Shown here in pieces: positions 23,963 through 34,750 of a stretch of DNA of 64,000 bases. The stretch is taken from the NCBI GenBank assembly GCA_036872755.1, contig JAVHNS010000002.1:62001-126000 (forward strand), written 5' to 3'. The DNA is from Orbilia blumenaviensis (lineage: Eukaryota; Ascomycota; Orbiliomycetes; Orbiliales; Orbiliaceae). The position numbers and the translations under genes are program-made. Under the pieces are notes generated by a model, which saw nothing but the letters and a program-made list of their open reading frames with translations, was not told the DNA's origin and did no database searches. Position 1 is the first letter of the stretch. Each line of letters starts with the position of its first letter.

Positions 23963-24763
23963 ATGGATCCCGCAAAGTTGGCAAAGTTGCAAGCTTCCGT
24001 CAGAATAGGTTAGTTTTCGATTTTTCAATTTTTCAATTTTTACTTCAAAGGGAGAGGAGAAGGGGAAAAATTTAAAAAAAAAAAAAAAAAAAAATTGAAA
24101 AAAAGTGACCTCCCCCAGATGTGATTTATCGTCCTTACCGATTGCTAACTCACCTTCCTGCTCATAGGGTATGTTTGATCTGCCGTCTCCCTTCTTCCGA
24201 TCCTGCGACATAGTATCTTGTTGTCATTAATATCATTGGAACCGCTCACTTAACAATGTCATCGTTGTAGAGGAAAGGGAACACCGCGACGAAAAGTCAA
24301 GAAGGTCCACAAGAGCTCCGGCACCGATGACAAGAAGCTACAGTCCTCCCTCAAGAAGTTGAACGTTCAACCCATCCAGGCGATCGAGGAGGTCAACATG
24401 TTCAAGGAGGACGGCAATGTCATTCACTTTTCCGCTCCAAAAGGTGACTACCTTCCATCCCACACCTTGCTTCTTTGACTAACTCTGGTTCTCTCTTTCT
24501 CTCCCTTTCACACAGTTCACGCTTCTGTCCCTGCAAATACCTTTGCCATCTACGGAAACGGCGAGGACAAGGAGCTCACCGAGCTTGTCCCCGGAATCTT
24601 GAACCAACTTGGACCCGACTCGCTGGCCTCGCTACGGAAGTTGGCTGAAAGCTATCAATCGCTGCAGAAGAAGGAGGGCGGTGACGACAAGAAGGAGGAC
24701 GACGATGATGACGATATCCCGGATCTTGTTGCCGGGGAAAGCTTCGAGGCCAAGCCCGAGTAA
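23963..24763 (+). CDS. EGD1: nascent polypeptide-associated complex subunit beta, 155 aa
   Basis: BTF3/NAC-beta binds ribosomes next to the exit tunnel as a heterodimer with NAC alpha (encoded at 53877-54610). Exons are 23963-24008, a proposed single-base exon at 24168, 24271-24443 and 24516-24763. N-terminal [16 protein letters not shown] leads into the basic ribosome-binding [11 protein letters not shown]. The NAC domain follows ([35 protein letters not shown]), then [20 protein letters not shown] and the [11 protein letters not shown] tail. With the one-base exon the junction reads R-I-G-G-K-G-T. Without it (single intron ending at 24272) it reads R-I-G-K-G-T. Both are in frame. Length is as expected for the family. 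Confidence 0.93.
24168..24168 (+). other. candidate one-nucleotide micro-exon in EGD1
   Basis: The G at 24168 lies between a full acceptor (CTAAC at 24145-24149, then CATAG ending 24167) and a full donor (GTATGT from 24169). The flanking introns would be 24009-24167 (donor GTTAGT) and 24169-24270 (TTAAC branch, GTAG acceptor). Including this G changes I-G-K to I-G-G-K, giving the GGKGT form common in BTF3 proteins. The alternative is one 264-nt intron using the AG two bases downstream of the last acceptor. Confidence 0.6.
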
Positions 24764-25355
24764 ATGGAGACCTTGTGCCTCCCTCCCTCCATCCATTCAT
24801 CACCCCTCACCCTACACTATCTTCGGTCCGTTTGATTCCAGCTGAGCCTTTATCCAATTACATCTATGTTTTTCTTTCGTGTTTAAATGGTCCACACCTC
24901 TCTTCTATAAGTACATAACAAAGGTGCCGCCGACCTCGAAGGGATTGGATCAAAAAATCTTCTCATCCAAAAGTTGAGCCATGCCCTCAGCAGTTTTATG
25001 CCAGCGCCGAATCGTTGGCTTCCGTCCTTTTATTCATATCTTTCCTGATGACCTTTTACATTCTCATTGCAGGGAAGGAAGGAAGGAAAGAAAGAAAGAA
25101 AGAAAGGTTGTTCAGAAGAAATGTAGCATAACAGTATATGGAATTAGTGTAATGTACACAGGGACCCGCGCACAGACCATAAAAATGAGACCCCGTTGTA
25201 GACAGAGAGGGCAGCGGCGGATGGAGATCTGAATGTGAAGATGACCGTACCACTCGGCCGCCGGGGTTTACGACCCTCCAGCTGCATACCTATACTTCGG
25301 TGACTCCGTACCCATACCAGAGCCGGGCACATCATCCTGAGTGTTTATTGGACCG
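24764..25355. other. spacer between convergent EGD1 and MPC2 3' ends
   Basis: About 590 bases holding the 3' ends of two convergent genes, with a (GAAA/GGAA)n tract at 25074-25108. No supported coding frame was found. Confidence 0.6.
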
Positions 25356-26020
25356 TTACGCGGTCTTTGACTGTAGCTCCGATAAAACTGGGTGCTGCTG
25401 TTTGAGTTTCTTTTGTTCCTGTTCGTACCTGTGTTCCGAAAGTGTAGTGTTAGCACCGATGTCTGCCGTGAACAAATATATATAATGCAACCCTGAGGGT
25501 AGATATAAGAGGGTAGGAGAGAGAAAGGAAGGGAGCGATTGAAGGGAGAGAGCGACCGACGCACATTAAGATTCTGCTGACTTGGACGGTTCCAACGCCT
25601 GCAAGGAAAAAGTTGACTGCCGCGAGTCTGTCAAGGTAATATCGTATTAGTAAGGATTTATGGCATGTCGCAAGAAGGAAGAAGGGGTAGTATCGTTTAC
25701 AGATAGTTCTTGGGCTTGATAATCAGGCACCAGCGGGTCCAGATACATCCGGTGGCAGTCAAGGCGATATTCTGGGTGAGCGAGAGCTTTTCCGGAGGGC
25801 GATAGAAGTCAGAGATGCCAGCGATGACAAGACCCCATTTCATAATCGGCGCCTGGGAGGATACCAGCAATTAGCAAACTGCCCTTTCTGATGCTGGTAC
25901 TGATTCTGACGCTGATGTAGTCATGGTGATATTGATCGTGGCGATGATGCCTACCCAGAAATGCACAGTCTTCAGCCCGACCTCGCTGTTCCATAGTCTT
26001 GAAAAGGTAGCGGTAGCCAT
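25356..26020 (-). CDS. MPC2: mitochondrial pyruvate carrier subunit, MPC2/MPC3 type, 117 aa
   Basis: This four-exon gene has no long ORF and had to be assembled. Exons on the minus strand are 26020-25955, 25852-25701, 25627-25565 and 25428-25356. The protein reads FSRLWNSEVGLKTVHFW, then APIMKWGLVIAGISD, RPPEKLSLTQNIALTATG, IWTRWCLIIKPKNYLL and AAVNFFLAGVGTVQVSRILMY, and ends in a charged KKLKQQHPV tail. These are the hallmark MPC segments (FWAPxMKW, RPxEKLS, PKNxxL, NFF). The short N-terminus with an amphipathic helix and three hydrophobic segments suits the MPC2 type more than MPC1. It imports pyruvate across the inner mitochondrial membrane as a heterodimer. The gene shares its promoter with the complex I B8 gene. 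Confidence 0.92.
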
Positions 26021-26362
26021 GGTTGTGATCGCAGTCGAAGATACCAATGATTGTAGACAGATACTCGCGGTCAGGTTCGGAGGTCGGGGTGAGTGTTTTA
26101 TTTTTGTTTGATTGTTGTAAATGCAACGGTTGAATTCGTGTGACGATGTTTTGTACCCCGAAAGCCGACTGGGCAATTCCCACCAAACAGATGTGACCGG
26201 TTCCCAGCTAGTCAGCAGCACTAGACAACCCGTAACTTCTACCTCAACCTTGGGCCTCGAACCTCGAAACTTCCTCCAAACCCCACTAGCATCATCGTCA
26301 TCGTCGTTATCACCACCACCGCCACTGCTATCTCCGTACCGTTCCTCGCAAACAACGATACA
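26021..26362. promoter_or_regulatory. 343-base shared promoter of MPC2 (-) and complex I B8 gene (+)
   Basis: Head-to-head start codons at 26020 and 26363 leave only about 340 bases for both promoters. The region includes a TCATCGTCATCGTCG-like triplet run at about 26289-26308, and open antisense frames that are not supported as genes. Confidence 0.6.
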
Positions 26363-26849
26363 ATGGCTGCAAGGTTCGCATTCTCGAAGCAACTGAAGGA
26401 ATTGCGGTTCCACCTCTGCCAATCAAGTGCTGCGAGTAATTCATTACGGTACGGATTTGCTAATTGCCCTTCCCGAGCGGCCATTGAGTCCAACTAACCT
26501 CGTTTCGTTACTTCTAGGTCATTCATAACGAAGTCTTACCCAGTAATGAAGAAAGCCAACCCGGAGATTCCGATCCTGATACGGGAGGCACAGGGCGTCC
26601 CTCCTCGGGTGTTTGCACGTTATGGTTTGTTCCTCTGAACTCGACTCGTTTGGGAAGCAATTCAACCCACTAAATGTATATATAGAGCTGGGAAATGAAG
26701 CACAAGTCGCATTGTCCGGTAAGAAGAAAACAGGCGTTCTTAATGTCGGGTTGATTTATATGGAGCAGGAAACTAACAAGTTTATAGACCTCTCCGAGAC
26801 CGAAATAGAGGCCAAGATATCGGCACTAGTCAAGCAGACACAGGCTTGA
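26363..26849 (+). CDS. complex I accessory subunit B8 (NDUFA2, 10.5 kDa), 95 aa
   Basis: Exons are 26363-26448, 26518-26624, 26686-26718 and 26788-26849. The reading is MAARFAFSKQLKELRFHLCQ, then SFITKSYPVMKKANPEIPIL, REAQGVPPRVFARY, ELGNEAQVALS and DLSETEIEAKISALVKQ. This is the L51/S25/CI-B8 thioredoxin-like domain with the conserved LRFHLCQ start and the PxILIREA-RVFARYxxG signature. The subunit sits in the matrix arm (N module) of respiratory complex I. All four exons close in frame, and exon 3 is only 33 bases. Its presence shows that the organism has a standard complex I. Confidence 0.94.
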
Positions 26850-27105
26850 AGGGGGAAAAAAAAAAAGAAAGAAAGAAAGATCCGAAAAGCAAATCCGATA
26901 TCAAAGTAAATATATACCCGAGCGGAAACCTTGTACCATAATTTTATATGACACGATTCAATTGCTATTATTCAACATTATACAGAAGAAGGTTAACTAG
27001 GATCTATTTATCATGGAACGAAGTGTTATGCAACCTAAAATACAACTACGAATACAAAGAACGCCTTATCTACCTTGTGCGGTACCCGAACGGCCGCTTA
27101 GGAGA

Positions 27106-28136
27106 TCACACCTCGTCGAGACGGTATTGAGCCCAACCAAGACTCCCTTCGCGATGGTTGAATGTCTGTTTACCCCGGGCGCTGCTGCCTGCACCAATTG
27201 CGACATAGATGGGTAGTATGTGATCAAATGTCGGGTGAGCTGCCCGAGCATCCGATCTCTTCAGGAGCTTTAACATCGCATCCTCCCTCTCTTCGCCAAC
27301 GCTCCCTGTCATAGCGGCCTCGAGCGCTTTATCGAAGGGCTTGACATATGGTAGAACATCGGTTTCGTCGAAACTCAGGTCCCGTAGGTTGTGCACGGCT
27401 TGACCTGAATTTACGATTACATAGGACTGCCTTAATGAAGCGAGAGCCTTCCCAAGGGCGATGTGCTGGTCAGGACTCTCATTGGCGTAGATGGAAACCT
27501 GAACGATTGGTACCTCCAATGGGTTGTTGGAGTCGAATGCGATACTGAATGGGATCCAGACTCCATGGTCCAGACCGCGTTTCACCAGACGTGATTTGAT
27601 ATTCTCAGAGGCCAGCGACTTGGAAATCTCAGCTGCTAGCTCGGAACTCCCCTTGTGGGGGAATTTCTTCTGGTAGTAGTGTTTCGGGAATCCTAAAACC
27701 ACCGAACATGAGTTAAACCTGGCCTACGAATCCAAATAAGGCTGCAGGAAAGAGCAAATAAATAAATACCATAGAAATCATATATCAAATCAGTGGATTC
27801 GGCCGCGTTGATGAAGATTTCGTCGCGGCTTCCTGCAAAATGTGCCGAGAGCACGATGATTCCTTTGGGTTTTAAATTGACAACCTCTTTACCAAACCTC
27901 TGAAATGCAGCATGTGCTGGATGGTTCTTCCAATCAAGAATTGGAGGCCCTGTACCCGAATTCTAGTGGTTAGCTCAGATGTACCAGGTTCGTGCTAAGA
28001 TATCTAACTGTTGTGGGTTCTGACTCTTACCTCCATGCGAGAGAAAGTAAATCGGCAAAGCGGGAGGGTTCATGGAGGTCATCCTGGTGATGCTAGTGGG
28101 GAATCTAAACCGCGGGAATCTGCAGATGTTCTCCAT
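27106..28136 (-). CDS. LigB-type class III extradiol dioxygenase (4,5-DOPA dioxygenase family), 290 aa
   Basis: Exons on the minus strand are 28136-28031, 27949-27770 and 27692-27106. The fold is recognised by PIYFLSHGGPP near the start, IIVLSAHF after a K-P-K-G turn, the core DFYGFPKHYYQKKFP, RGLDHGVWIPF with its metal-region histidine, VPIVQVSIY, and the C-terminal HPTFDHILPIYVAIGAG. The family opens catechol rings with a non-haem metal. The substrate here cannot be told. Two starts are possible: ATG 28136 gives a basic, phenylalanine/arginine-rich N-terminal 20 residues that could be a weak organelle signal. The later Met codons (MTSMNPP) are nearer the usual family length. No pathway genes are adjacent. 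Confidence 0.88.
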
Positions 28137-28471
28137 GGCTTGAATTCTACGTTCTTCTGGACATACTTATAATACTGCTATGCATATCACGGCCCATTAT
28201 AAACACAGGCATACACAGCAAGTCGAAGGGAGGGTAAACCATTTCCAATCATTTGTCATGCTTAGTTAGGTTCAGTTCCGGTTTTCTCGGGCGACAGGCA
28301 TGTGACCAGCCACTAAACGCCATCCCGTCAAGCTGCCGAGTCGAGTCTAAAATTATAAGGGCTAATAATACAATTAAGAATTAAAACCTAGAATGCCTGT
28401 ATGTCTGGGAATCTTCACCAAAAGAGTCGCCAAAATACTTTCCAACATCCAACTAGGCCGCCAGGGCAATA
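28137..28471. other. short spacer between the dioxygenase and SKT5 genes
   Basis: 335 bases, AT-rich, between the dioxygenase start and the 3' region of SKT5. The reading frame ending in the CVVM box stops at 28472. Nothing else is supported. Confidence 0.6.
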
Positions 28472-28562
28472 CTACATTACTACGCAATCGGCATCATCCT
28501 TCGCCTTATTATTCCGCGATAACTTCTCGCGGGCTTTCTTAGGAGCCCCTCTCCGCATTTCC
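28472..28562 (-). pseudogene. out-of-frame CaaX tail of SKT5
   Basis: This stretch, read one base out of phase from the SKT5 last exon, encodes MRRGAPKKAREKLS, SRNNKAKDD and a final C-V-V-M before TAG. The composition (basic, then acidic, then CaaX) and the position match the prenylated end known for yeast Skt5/Chs4. The frame break lies in a run of four A (minus strand) at 28561-28558. It may be a real mutation or a base-calling error. Confidence 0.6.
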
Positions 28563-31502
28563 TCCAATCTTTCCTTTGCTTTGGAATGGCCCTGACCTAA
28601 GCCAATCGTTAGCGGAGAGGACTCACAATCTCGATATTTCTCAACTTACCCGCAGCTCTAAAGTACCAGTTCCTAGCCTCTTCATCGCTCCCCTTTCCGT
28701 CTAGTCCGATTCCAAGTTCAGTTAAGTGTCCGACTGCATACTCTGCTTTTGATAATCCCTGTTCTGCCGCCTTACGCGACCAAAGGTACGCCTCCGTATC
28801 GTTTTGTTCTAGGATTCCTGCTGCGCCAGTGAGGTACCAGCCGGCTAATGCCAGCTCAGACTCTGCATCGCCATTTGCGGCGGCACGACTGTACCATGTA
28901 ATTGACAATTTAGCATCAATAGGGCAGCCGAGGGTCCCATAGGCGTAGGCGGTGCCCAATATGTATTGTGAGGGTGGATATCCGAGTTCTGCTGCTCTAG
29001 TAAAGAGTTCCTTCGCATATGCAATATCTCTTACGATACTTGCATTTCCGTCTGCCGACTCATATAGGATGCCGAGTTGATGTAGGGCATGTGGATTGTC
29101 TTCGTCAGCCTGCTCGGCTGCTCGTTTAAGCCAAACTATAGCCTCACGGTCGTTCCGCGGCTGGCCAAGCATGCCTTTGTGTTGAATCATGCCAACCTTA
29201 TACATGGCGGCTGTATCACCGAATGTAGCCGCCTTTCGGTACCATTGAAATGCTTTCTGAGGTTCCTTTTTGGTCCCTGCGCCAATTTCACAACAGACTG
29301 CATAAACGGTATACTTGTTAGCAATGGTACAGTTCTCTGGAATCACGTTATTTGATTTAAATGGAAACCATAGCTATTTTGGTTGTTTTTGAGGGAAAGC
29401 CTACCTGCAGTTCGGTATGCCGATGGTGGATGGTTGAGCTTCGCGGCTGATTGGTACAAAGAGAAGGCTCGATCATGATCCACCTCTAAGCCAAGCGAAC
29501 CATCACCGTAGCAATTAGCCAGGTAAAACATCGCCTCTGGATACGGATGTGTCTACGATGTGTATAATTTAGCGGGCTGGTCCTCAAATAGCATGTTATT
29601 TTGGCATACCCCAGAGCAAAGTTTCTTAATAATTTTGTGCGCCTCAAGCGTAAAGTTTTCTCGACTTCTCCGAGCAGCTTTGGGGTCCGTATCGTTTACC
29701 AACGAGAACGATGCTTCGACAAGCCTTCGGGCAAACCTGAATTGCAGGCTGGAGTTCGCCGGTTGGTTTGCAGGCTTGCTTGCGATTTCATTTCTCATTA
29801 AATTGAGCATGTCGAAGGTTACGGGCCCCATGTCGTGAATGCTTGTCTTGCCGTCTACGACCGAGGGGTTATTCTGGTTTGGTGTAGAACCAGTTCGACT
29901 GATTCCAGACTTTACCGAGGCATTATCACTCGAGAGGCCCGGACGAATTGGTGCTGGATGTTCAGGCAAGGCATCGGGATCATCCGAAGGCACCATCCTT
30001 GAAGACGGCGCCGTAGCCATCGGGTTTCGGGCAGGATTCGGGCCATCTGTGGGATTTGAGTTGGGATATACCCGCTGTGGAGGCGGGCGTGATGACATAT
30101 TGCCGTTTTCGAAACCTGGCGTTGGCTGATTATTCCCCTCATTTCCTCTGAATAGTGGTTGGCTCCCATATCCTGCGCCATTATCCATGGGGCCGGCGTT
30201 TCTATTGCCCTGTTCATTCCAATGATGCTGCTGATTTGGGAGTGGGGGTGGAGGAAGAGGTTCAGTATAAGTCCTAGCTAGGGGTCCATCGCCACGTAGA
30301 TTTGGTTGCGACTTTGACCGGTAAGCATGTGGGTTTTCAGAACCTGGAGGTTGTTGACGTGGGTCGTAGGCATAACGTTGATTTATGTCTTGGCCATTCT
30401 CATTATGATACATGGTATGTTGAGAGCTGTTGGATCGTGGATCATGATACCCCTTTGCGCCATAGGACTCATCGTATGTATACAAATCGAGGACGTCGCC
30501 CACGCTGCCCCTCGTCGGGTCGAAGTTTCTATTGCGGGGATCACCAGGTTGGGCGTAGTCGTGATAACCGTCATATTGTTGGTTGGAGACCGGTCCCTGA
30601 TAGTTGTTTCCTCCATAGTATCGCGGGCCTCCAGGGTCCTGTGAAAATTCTGGATTCCCATGCTGCGGGTGGCCATGGAGGGGCATGGTCTGGCTTCTAC
30701 CAAAGTTATTGGGATCAGCTTGTCTACCATACCCCGGTGCAGGCTGGCGACCGGTTTGCTGTTCGGCCCACATACCACCCTGGTTATTATAATCATTGTT
30801 TCCTGGAGGCGGTGGGCGCGGTCGATGAAATTGATTTGGAGGTGGACCTTGGGGTTGAAATTGACCGGGAGGTGGTGTAGGGTACTGCCCGCGGCCCGCC
30901 GGCGGGTTCCTAGGAGAGTTGTTATTGTAGGGGGCCCGCCCGTAATTGTTTGGAGGGGGTCCTGCCGGCAGACCTGGACGCCTTTGCATAGGCTGTGGGG
31001 GTTGGCGCCCGTTCCAACCATCAGCGCCCGCACCTGGCGGGGGTCGCCTTGGCGCATCGCCATAGTTCCTCATCGGGGGACCCGGCTGGGGTTGTCGAGG
31101 GCTTGGATTCGCATACTGCTGGCCGGGTGGACCAGGTCGCGGGTAGGCATTCGGACTTGGATTCCTATGAGGAGCTGGTGGGAAAAGCCAGGTGTTAGCA
31201 CGTTATGTCCGATTGATTGATTGATTGATTGATACCAATTGAAAATTAGGATTCGCAGTCGTACATATATATACAAGCACTCAGTAAGTACTATGCATGT
31301 ACTCCAGCTATCGTAGAAATACACATCTATATATGCATACTACGCATCTAAGTAGGTATGCATTATGTATGAACGTCTGAGACATACCTGAGGGAGGGAG
31401 GGAGAGGTTGTCGAAGTTGGCGCTCAAGTCGTCGACATATGGATCCTGAGGCCGGCCGTGGTGAGGAGGATGAGGGGGGTATCCGTGGTATCCGTCATTC
31501 AT
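28539..31502 (-). CDS. SKT5: Skt5/Chs4 Sel1-repeat chitin synthase regulator, 844 aa, C-terminal frame disrupted
   Basis: Exons on the minus strand are 31502-31388, 31174-29610, 29552-29405, 29297-28650 and 28597-28539. Residues 1-480 are Pro/Gln/Asn/Gly-rich and disordered. From about 500 the protein is a row of Sel1 repeats (YPEAMFYLANCYGDG, YRTAVCCEIGAGTKKEPQKAF, WYRKAATFGDTAAMYKVG and so on), the hallmark of fungal activators of a class-IV-type chitin synthase at septa. After the last intron the family-like GHSKAKERLEE is followed in frame by NAERGS and a TAA at 28539. One base removed in the AAAA at 28558-28561 would instead continue MRRGAPKKAREKLS to a C-terminal CVVM prenylation box ending at 28472. 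The annotated end is what the given sequence encodes. Confidence 0.9.
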
Positions 31503-31857
31503 GGTCGCGGTTAAAAAGCTCGAGCTATGGGAAAGCGATGATGATGGCTAGGGCGATGGCGATGGCGATGATGGTGAAATGCGAAGAACATTGACGTTGG
31601 GAGTCTCAACATCGGGGAAGTACTTGGTTCCAGCGCAGGCATTACAAGCGTGGTGTCTGGAATATATAAAATGGCCGGGGCCCCCCGCGCCTGCTGAGAC
31701 CAGCTCGTTTCACCGCAGAGCTTCGGCAGACTGAACCTTGACCTATCACATCCTCGCTCTCGACTGCTCCCCCCCCCTCTCTCTCTCTCGCACACACCTT
31801 TCCCACCTCTCATGCTGACTGGAGTGAGACTAGACTGTCGACTTCAAATCCAACGAA
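31503..31857. promoter_or_regulatory. 355-base divergent region SKT5 (-) / CBP4 (+)
   Basis: Start codons at 31502 and 31858 face away from each other. The plus strand holds GGCGATGGCGATGGCGATG-like hexamers (31550-31572) and a CTCTCTCT tract at 31777-31788. No gene lies between. Confidence 0.6.
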
Positions 31858-32435
31858 ATGCCGTCACCGCGAATGTGGACCTATGCCAAGATGGCTGCTG
31901 CGTATGTTCAATGTCCCGTTGCCCACAACCATTCGCCCTCTGTTGTTGCATATTACGGCCGGCTGACAAATTCTGATTCCGATCGTACCATAGGTCGGCC
32001 GTTATGATCATTGGCGGGCCTGCATTGGTGCTCTATGTCATGCCATCCGAGGAAGAGCTTTTCAACGTATGCGCCTGCTTCTATTTCCTTGGATCATTGC
32101 CTTTCATATATATTGCACTCAGTGCGCACCTGTACGGAAGGTATATGCTCACACATACATGCTATTCTTAGAGATACAGCCCTGAGCTTCAGAAAAAGGT
32201 CCTGGAGGAGAGGCCCCGGCGCCAGCGTGAGATGCAAGAATTTTTCGACCAGCTGAAGGAGTACTCGAAAAGCGACAAACCCATCTGGGTTCTGCAGGAA
32301 GAGGACGCAAAGAGACGACGAAAGGAAGCCGTGCAGGCAGAGCTGCGGAGGCAAAAGGAAGAAGCAGCTAGGAGAGCCAGTATGCTGTCGGAGCAGCTGG
32401 AGGGACAGGCCCCAGCCAACCGGACTCTGGCCTGA
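31858..32435 (+). CDS. CBP4: Cbp4-like cytochrome bc1 complex assembly factor, 126 aa
   Basis: Exons are 31858-31901, 31994-32066 and 32172-32435. The N-terminus MWTYAKMAAA leads into one membrane helix (SAVMIIGGPALVLYVM), then PSEEELFNRYSPELQKK, then a long charged helix (RPRRQREMQEFFDQLKEYSK) with SDKPIW, and an Arg/Glu/Lys-rich coiled-coil tail. The order of membrane helix, xPTEEELF-like turn, YxPELQ and SDKPIW is that of fungal Cbp4, which helps cytochrome b enter the bc1 complex at the mitochondrial inner membrane. Length agrees with the family. The last exon is in the frame of an internal ATG at 32232, but the upstream exons carry the conserved start. Confidence 0.92.
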
Positions 32436-32849
32436 CAAAAACAACCTGCTCCTGCCACCGATACCGTCAATTGCCGCCCTACGCCAGTTCCACACCTAGG
32501 GAGTATACATCGCCAGGGATCTTAGAAGTAATATCTGGAGTTATCATCGGCGAGGATATACATGTGCAAGTATGCAGAAAAAAAAGCAGCCCTCTTACCT
32601 GGGAAATCCAAGTAAGTAGCATACATTAGCCATGCTCTTATCCCCCGGTTCCTGAGTTTATACACATCTCTCGGGTGGGACAGACCCTTTTCATATCTTC
32701 ATATATATGTACATAATCTTACACAATCTGTCCATAGCATCACATATCCCCCCTTCTCTCATCCAAACCAGAAGGCTGAAACTCCAAGGAAACAGTACAG
32801 GATGCAGAAACGCTTGAGAAAGGAAAAATAAAACAAAATAAAAACAAAT
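32436..32849. other. spacer between convergent CBP4 and malate synthase 3' ends
   Basis: About 410 bases with TATATATGTACATA-like sequence near 32703 and an A-rich stretch at 32815-32850. No coding frame is supported. Confidence 0.6.
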
Positions 32850-34750
32850 TTACAATTTTGATGCAACGCCTCCAATCGAGACAATCTCGTTATAGAGTAA
32901 CCTAAAGTATTGGGGTTAGCATTGGAGTCATTTCCATATACGAAATTTGTTTACGAATGGGGTACTTACGAGGTGAGGAAATCGGCATAATCTTCTCCAG
33001 TGATCTGGGTGCCGAAGTATCGGGCCGCAACCTCGAACTTATTGCCCTTGGGAGCCTTGGCCGATAACTCTTGCAGAACTTGCTTCATCAAATCCAGGTT
33101 ATATTCCTTGGTAACCTTCTTACCCTCGGCTGTTGTCACCCCGTGTTTGGCCCACTGCCAAAGCTGGCTCCTGGACACTTCTGCGGTCGCTGCATCTTCC
33201 ATAAGGTAGTTGATAGGGACACAGCCGATGTTCCTCAACCAGCCTTCCATATAGCCGAGGCCAATTGCGATATTCTTCTTGATACCTTCCTCGGTGATCT
33301 TTCCGGGAACGTTCATGTTGAGAAGGTCGTTGCGGGTGATCGTGACATCCTCACGTCGGACGAACATTTGGTTTGGAGTTGGCATGTATTTGTGGAAAAC
33401 ATCGGTGGCGATGCCGGCAAGAGCTGGATGGGCAACCCATGTGCCGCTGAGTATATTCGTTAGCTAGTCGATACTACACTAGGCACGGCATTCAATAAGC
33501 GATACGTACTCATGTCCTGCCCGGACTTCTCTGAGCTTATCTGCTCTCACACTGTCCATGGCGATGTCATTGGCCTTCGGGTCGTCCTTAATTGGGATCT
33601 GTGCAGCCATGCCACCCATTGCATGGACTCCACGACGATGGCAGGTCTTGATCAAAAGCTTGACATAAGAGTCCATGAAGGGGACGGTCATAGTAACACA
33701 AGATCGATCTGGAAGGACAAAGCTAGGGTTTTGTCGGAATTTTTTGATTGTAGAGAAGATATAATCCCATCTTCCGCAGTTCAAGCCCGACGAGTGGTTG
33801 CGGAGTTCGTAGATAATCTCGTCCATTTCGAAGACGGCCAAGATGGTTTCGATGAGGACAGTTGCCCGGATTGTTCCCCTCTTCATCCCAATGGTATCCT
33901 GTGACAGATTAAAGACGTCGTTCCAAAGTCTGGCCTCGAGATGGGATTCCATCTTGGGCAAGTAGAAGTAAGGCCCAGCGCCCCTCTTGACAAGTTCGTG
34001 GGCATTATGGAAAAAGTAAAGACCAAAGTCAAACAATCCTCCAGAGACTGGCTCTCCGTCAACGACGAGGTGCTTTTCCTCCAAATGCCATCCTCGTGGG
34101 CTGTCCAGCAGTATATTGGGTTAGCAAAGACCATCTGCCGAAGCACAAGCCAAAAGAAAAGAAAAGGAGCACGAACCGAACGATCAAGGTTGGGAGCTTT
34201 CGATCGGTGCGAAGTTTGTAATCTTTGCCTTGGAGCTTGAAGTCGACCTGCCGCCGGATTGCATCGTAAAGATTGACTTGGCCATTGACCATATTCTCCC
34301 AGGATGGGGCGTTCGAGTCTATGCGACGATACACATGAGTTTGCTTCTGCTATAAATTCCTTATGGCGTTTAAGCCAGGCATGACATACCTTCGAAATCC
34401 GCCATGTAGGTCCAGACGTTGGAATTGAGGGCGTTTACAACCATTTTACGATCAGTGGGCCCTGTGATTTCAACTCTTCGGTCTTCAAGGCCGGGGGCTG
34501 GAGGCGCGCCCTGCCATGTTGGGTCTTCACGAACATGACTCGTTTCTGGGAGGAAATCAGGGAGGACTCCTCGATCGATTTCTGCCTGTCTTAGAATACG
34601 TCTTTGGAGAAGCTCCTTGCGACGAGTGTTGAAGGTGCGGTGGAGTGTGGCAATGAAAGCAACAGCATCTCTGGTGAGAATTGGTTTGTGAATGTCGTCG
34701 ACACGTCCAAAGATCTGGACACCTTCGAGGAGAGTCTCAACTGGAGGCAT
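32850..34750 (-). CDS. malate synthase, peroxisomal (PTS1 SKL), 540 aa
   Basis: Condenses glyoxylate with acetyl-CoA to malate (glyoxylate cycle). Exons on the minus strand are 34750-34390, 34318-34177, 34100-33510, 33446-32970 and 32901-32850. Segments present are [10 protein letters not shown] at the start, [18 protein letters not shown] (acidic active-site region), [75 protein letters not shown] and [16 protein letters not shown]. Length is the normal 540. The 52-base last exon encodes the final helix and the C-terminal S-K-L, the type 1 peroxisome signal. If the last intron is not removed, the donor GTAAGT itself supplies a stop right after FLTS, giving an enzyme without SKL. Expression is presumably induced on acetate/fatty acids by family knowledge; no site was identified here. 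Confidence 0.96.

Noticed and set aside
25871..26422. 183-codon minus-strand frame over the MPC2/B8 promoter
   Set aside because: It overlaps the true MPC2 first exon in a different frame and has no family similarity. The spliced MPC2 and B8 models explain the DNA.
30302..31220. Two long plus-strand frames (192 and 186 codons)
   Set aside because: They are antisense to the Pro/Gln-rich exon of SKT5 and are open only because of its biased composition.
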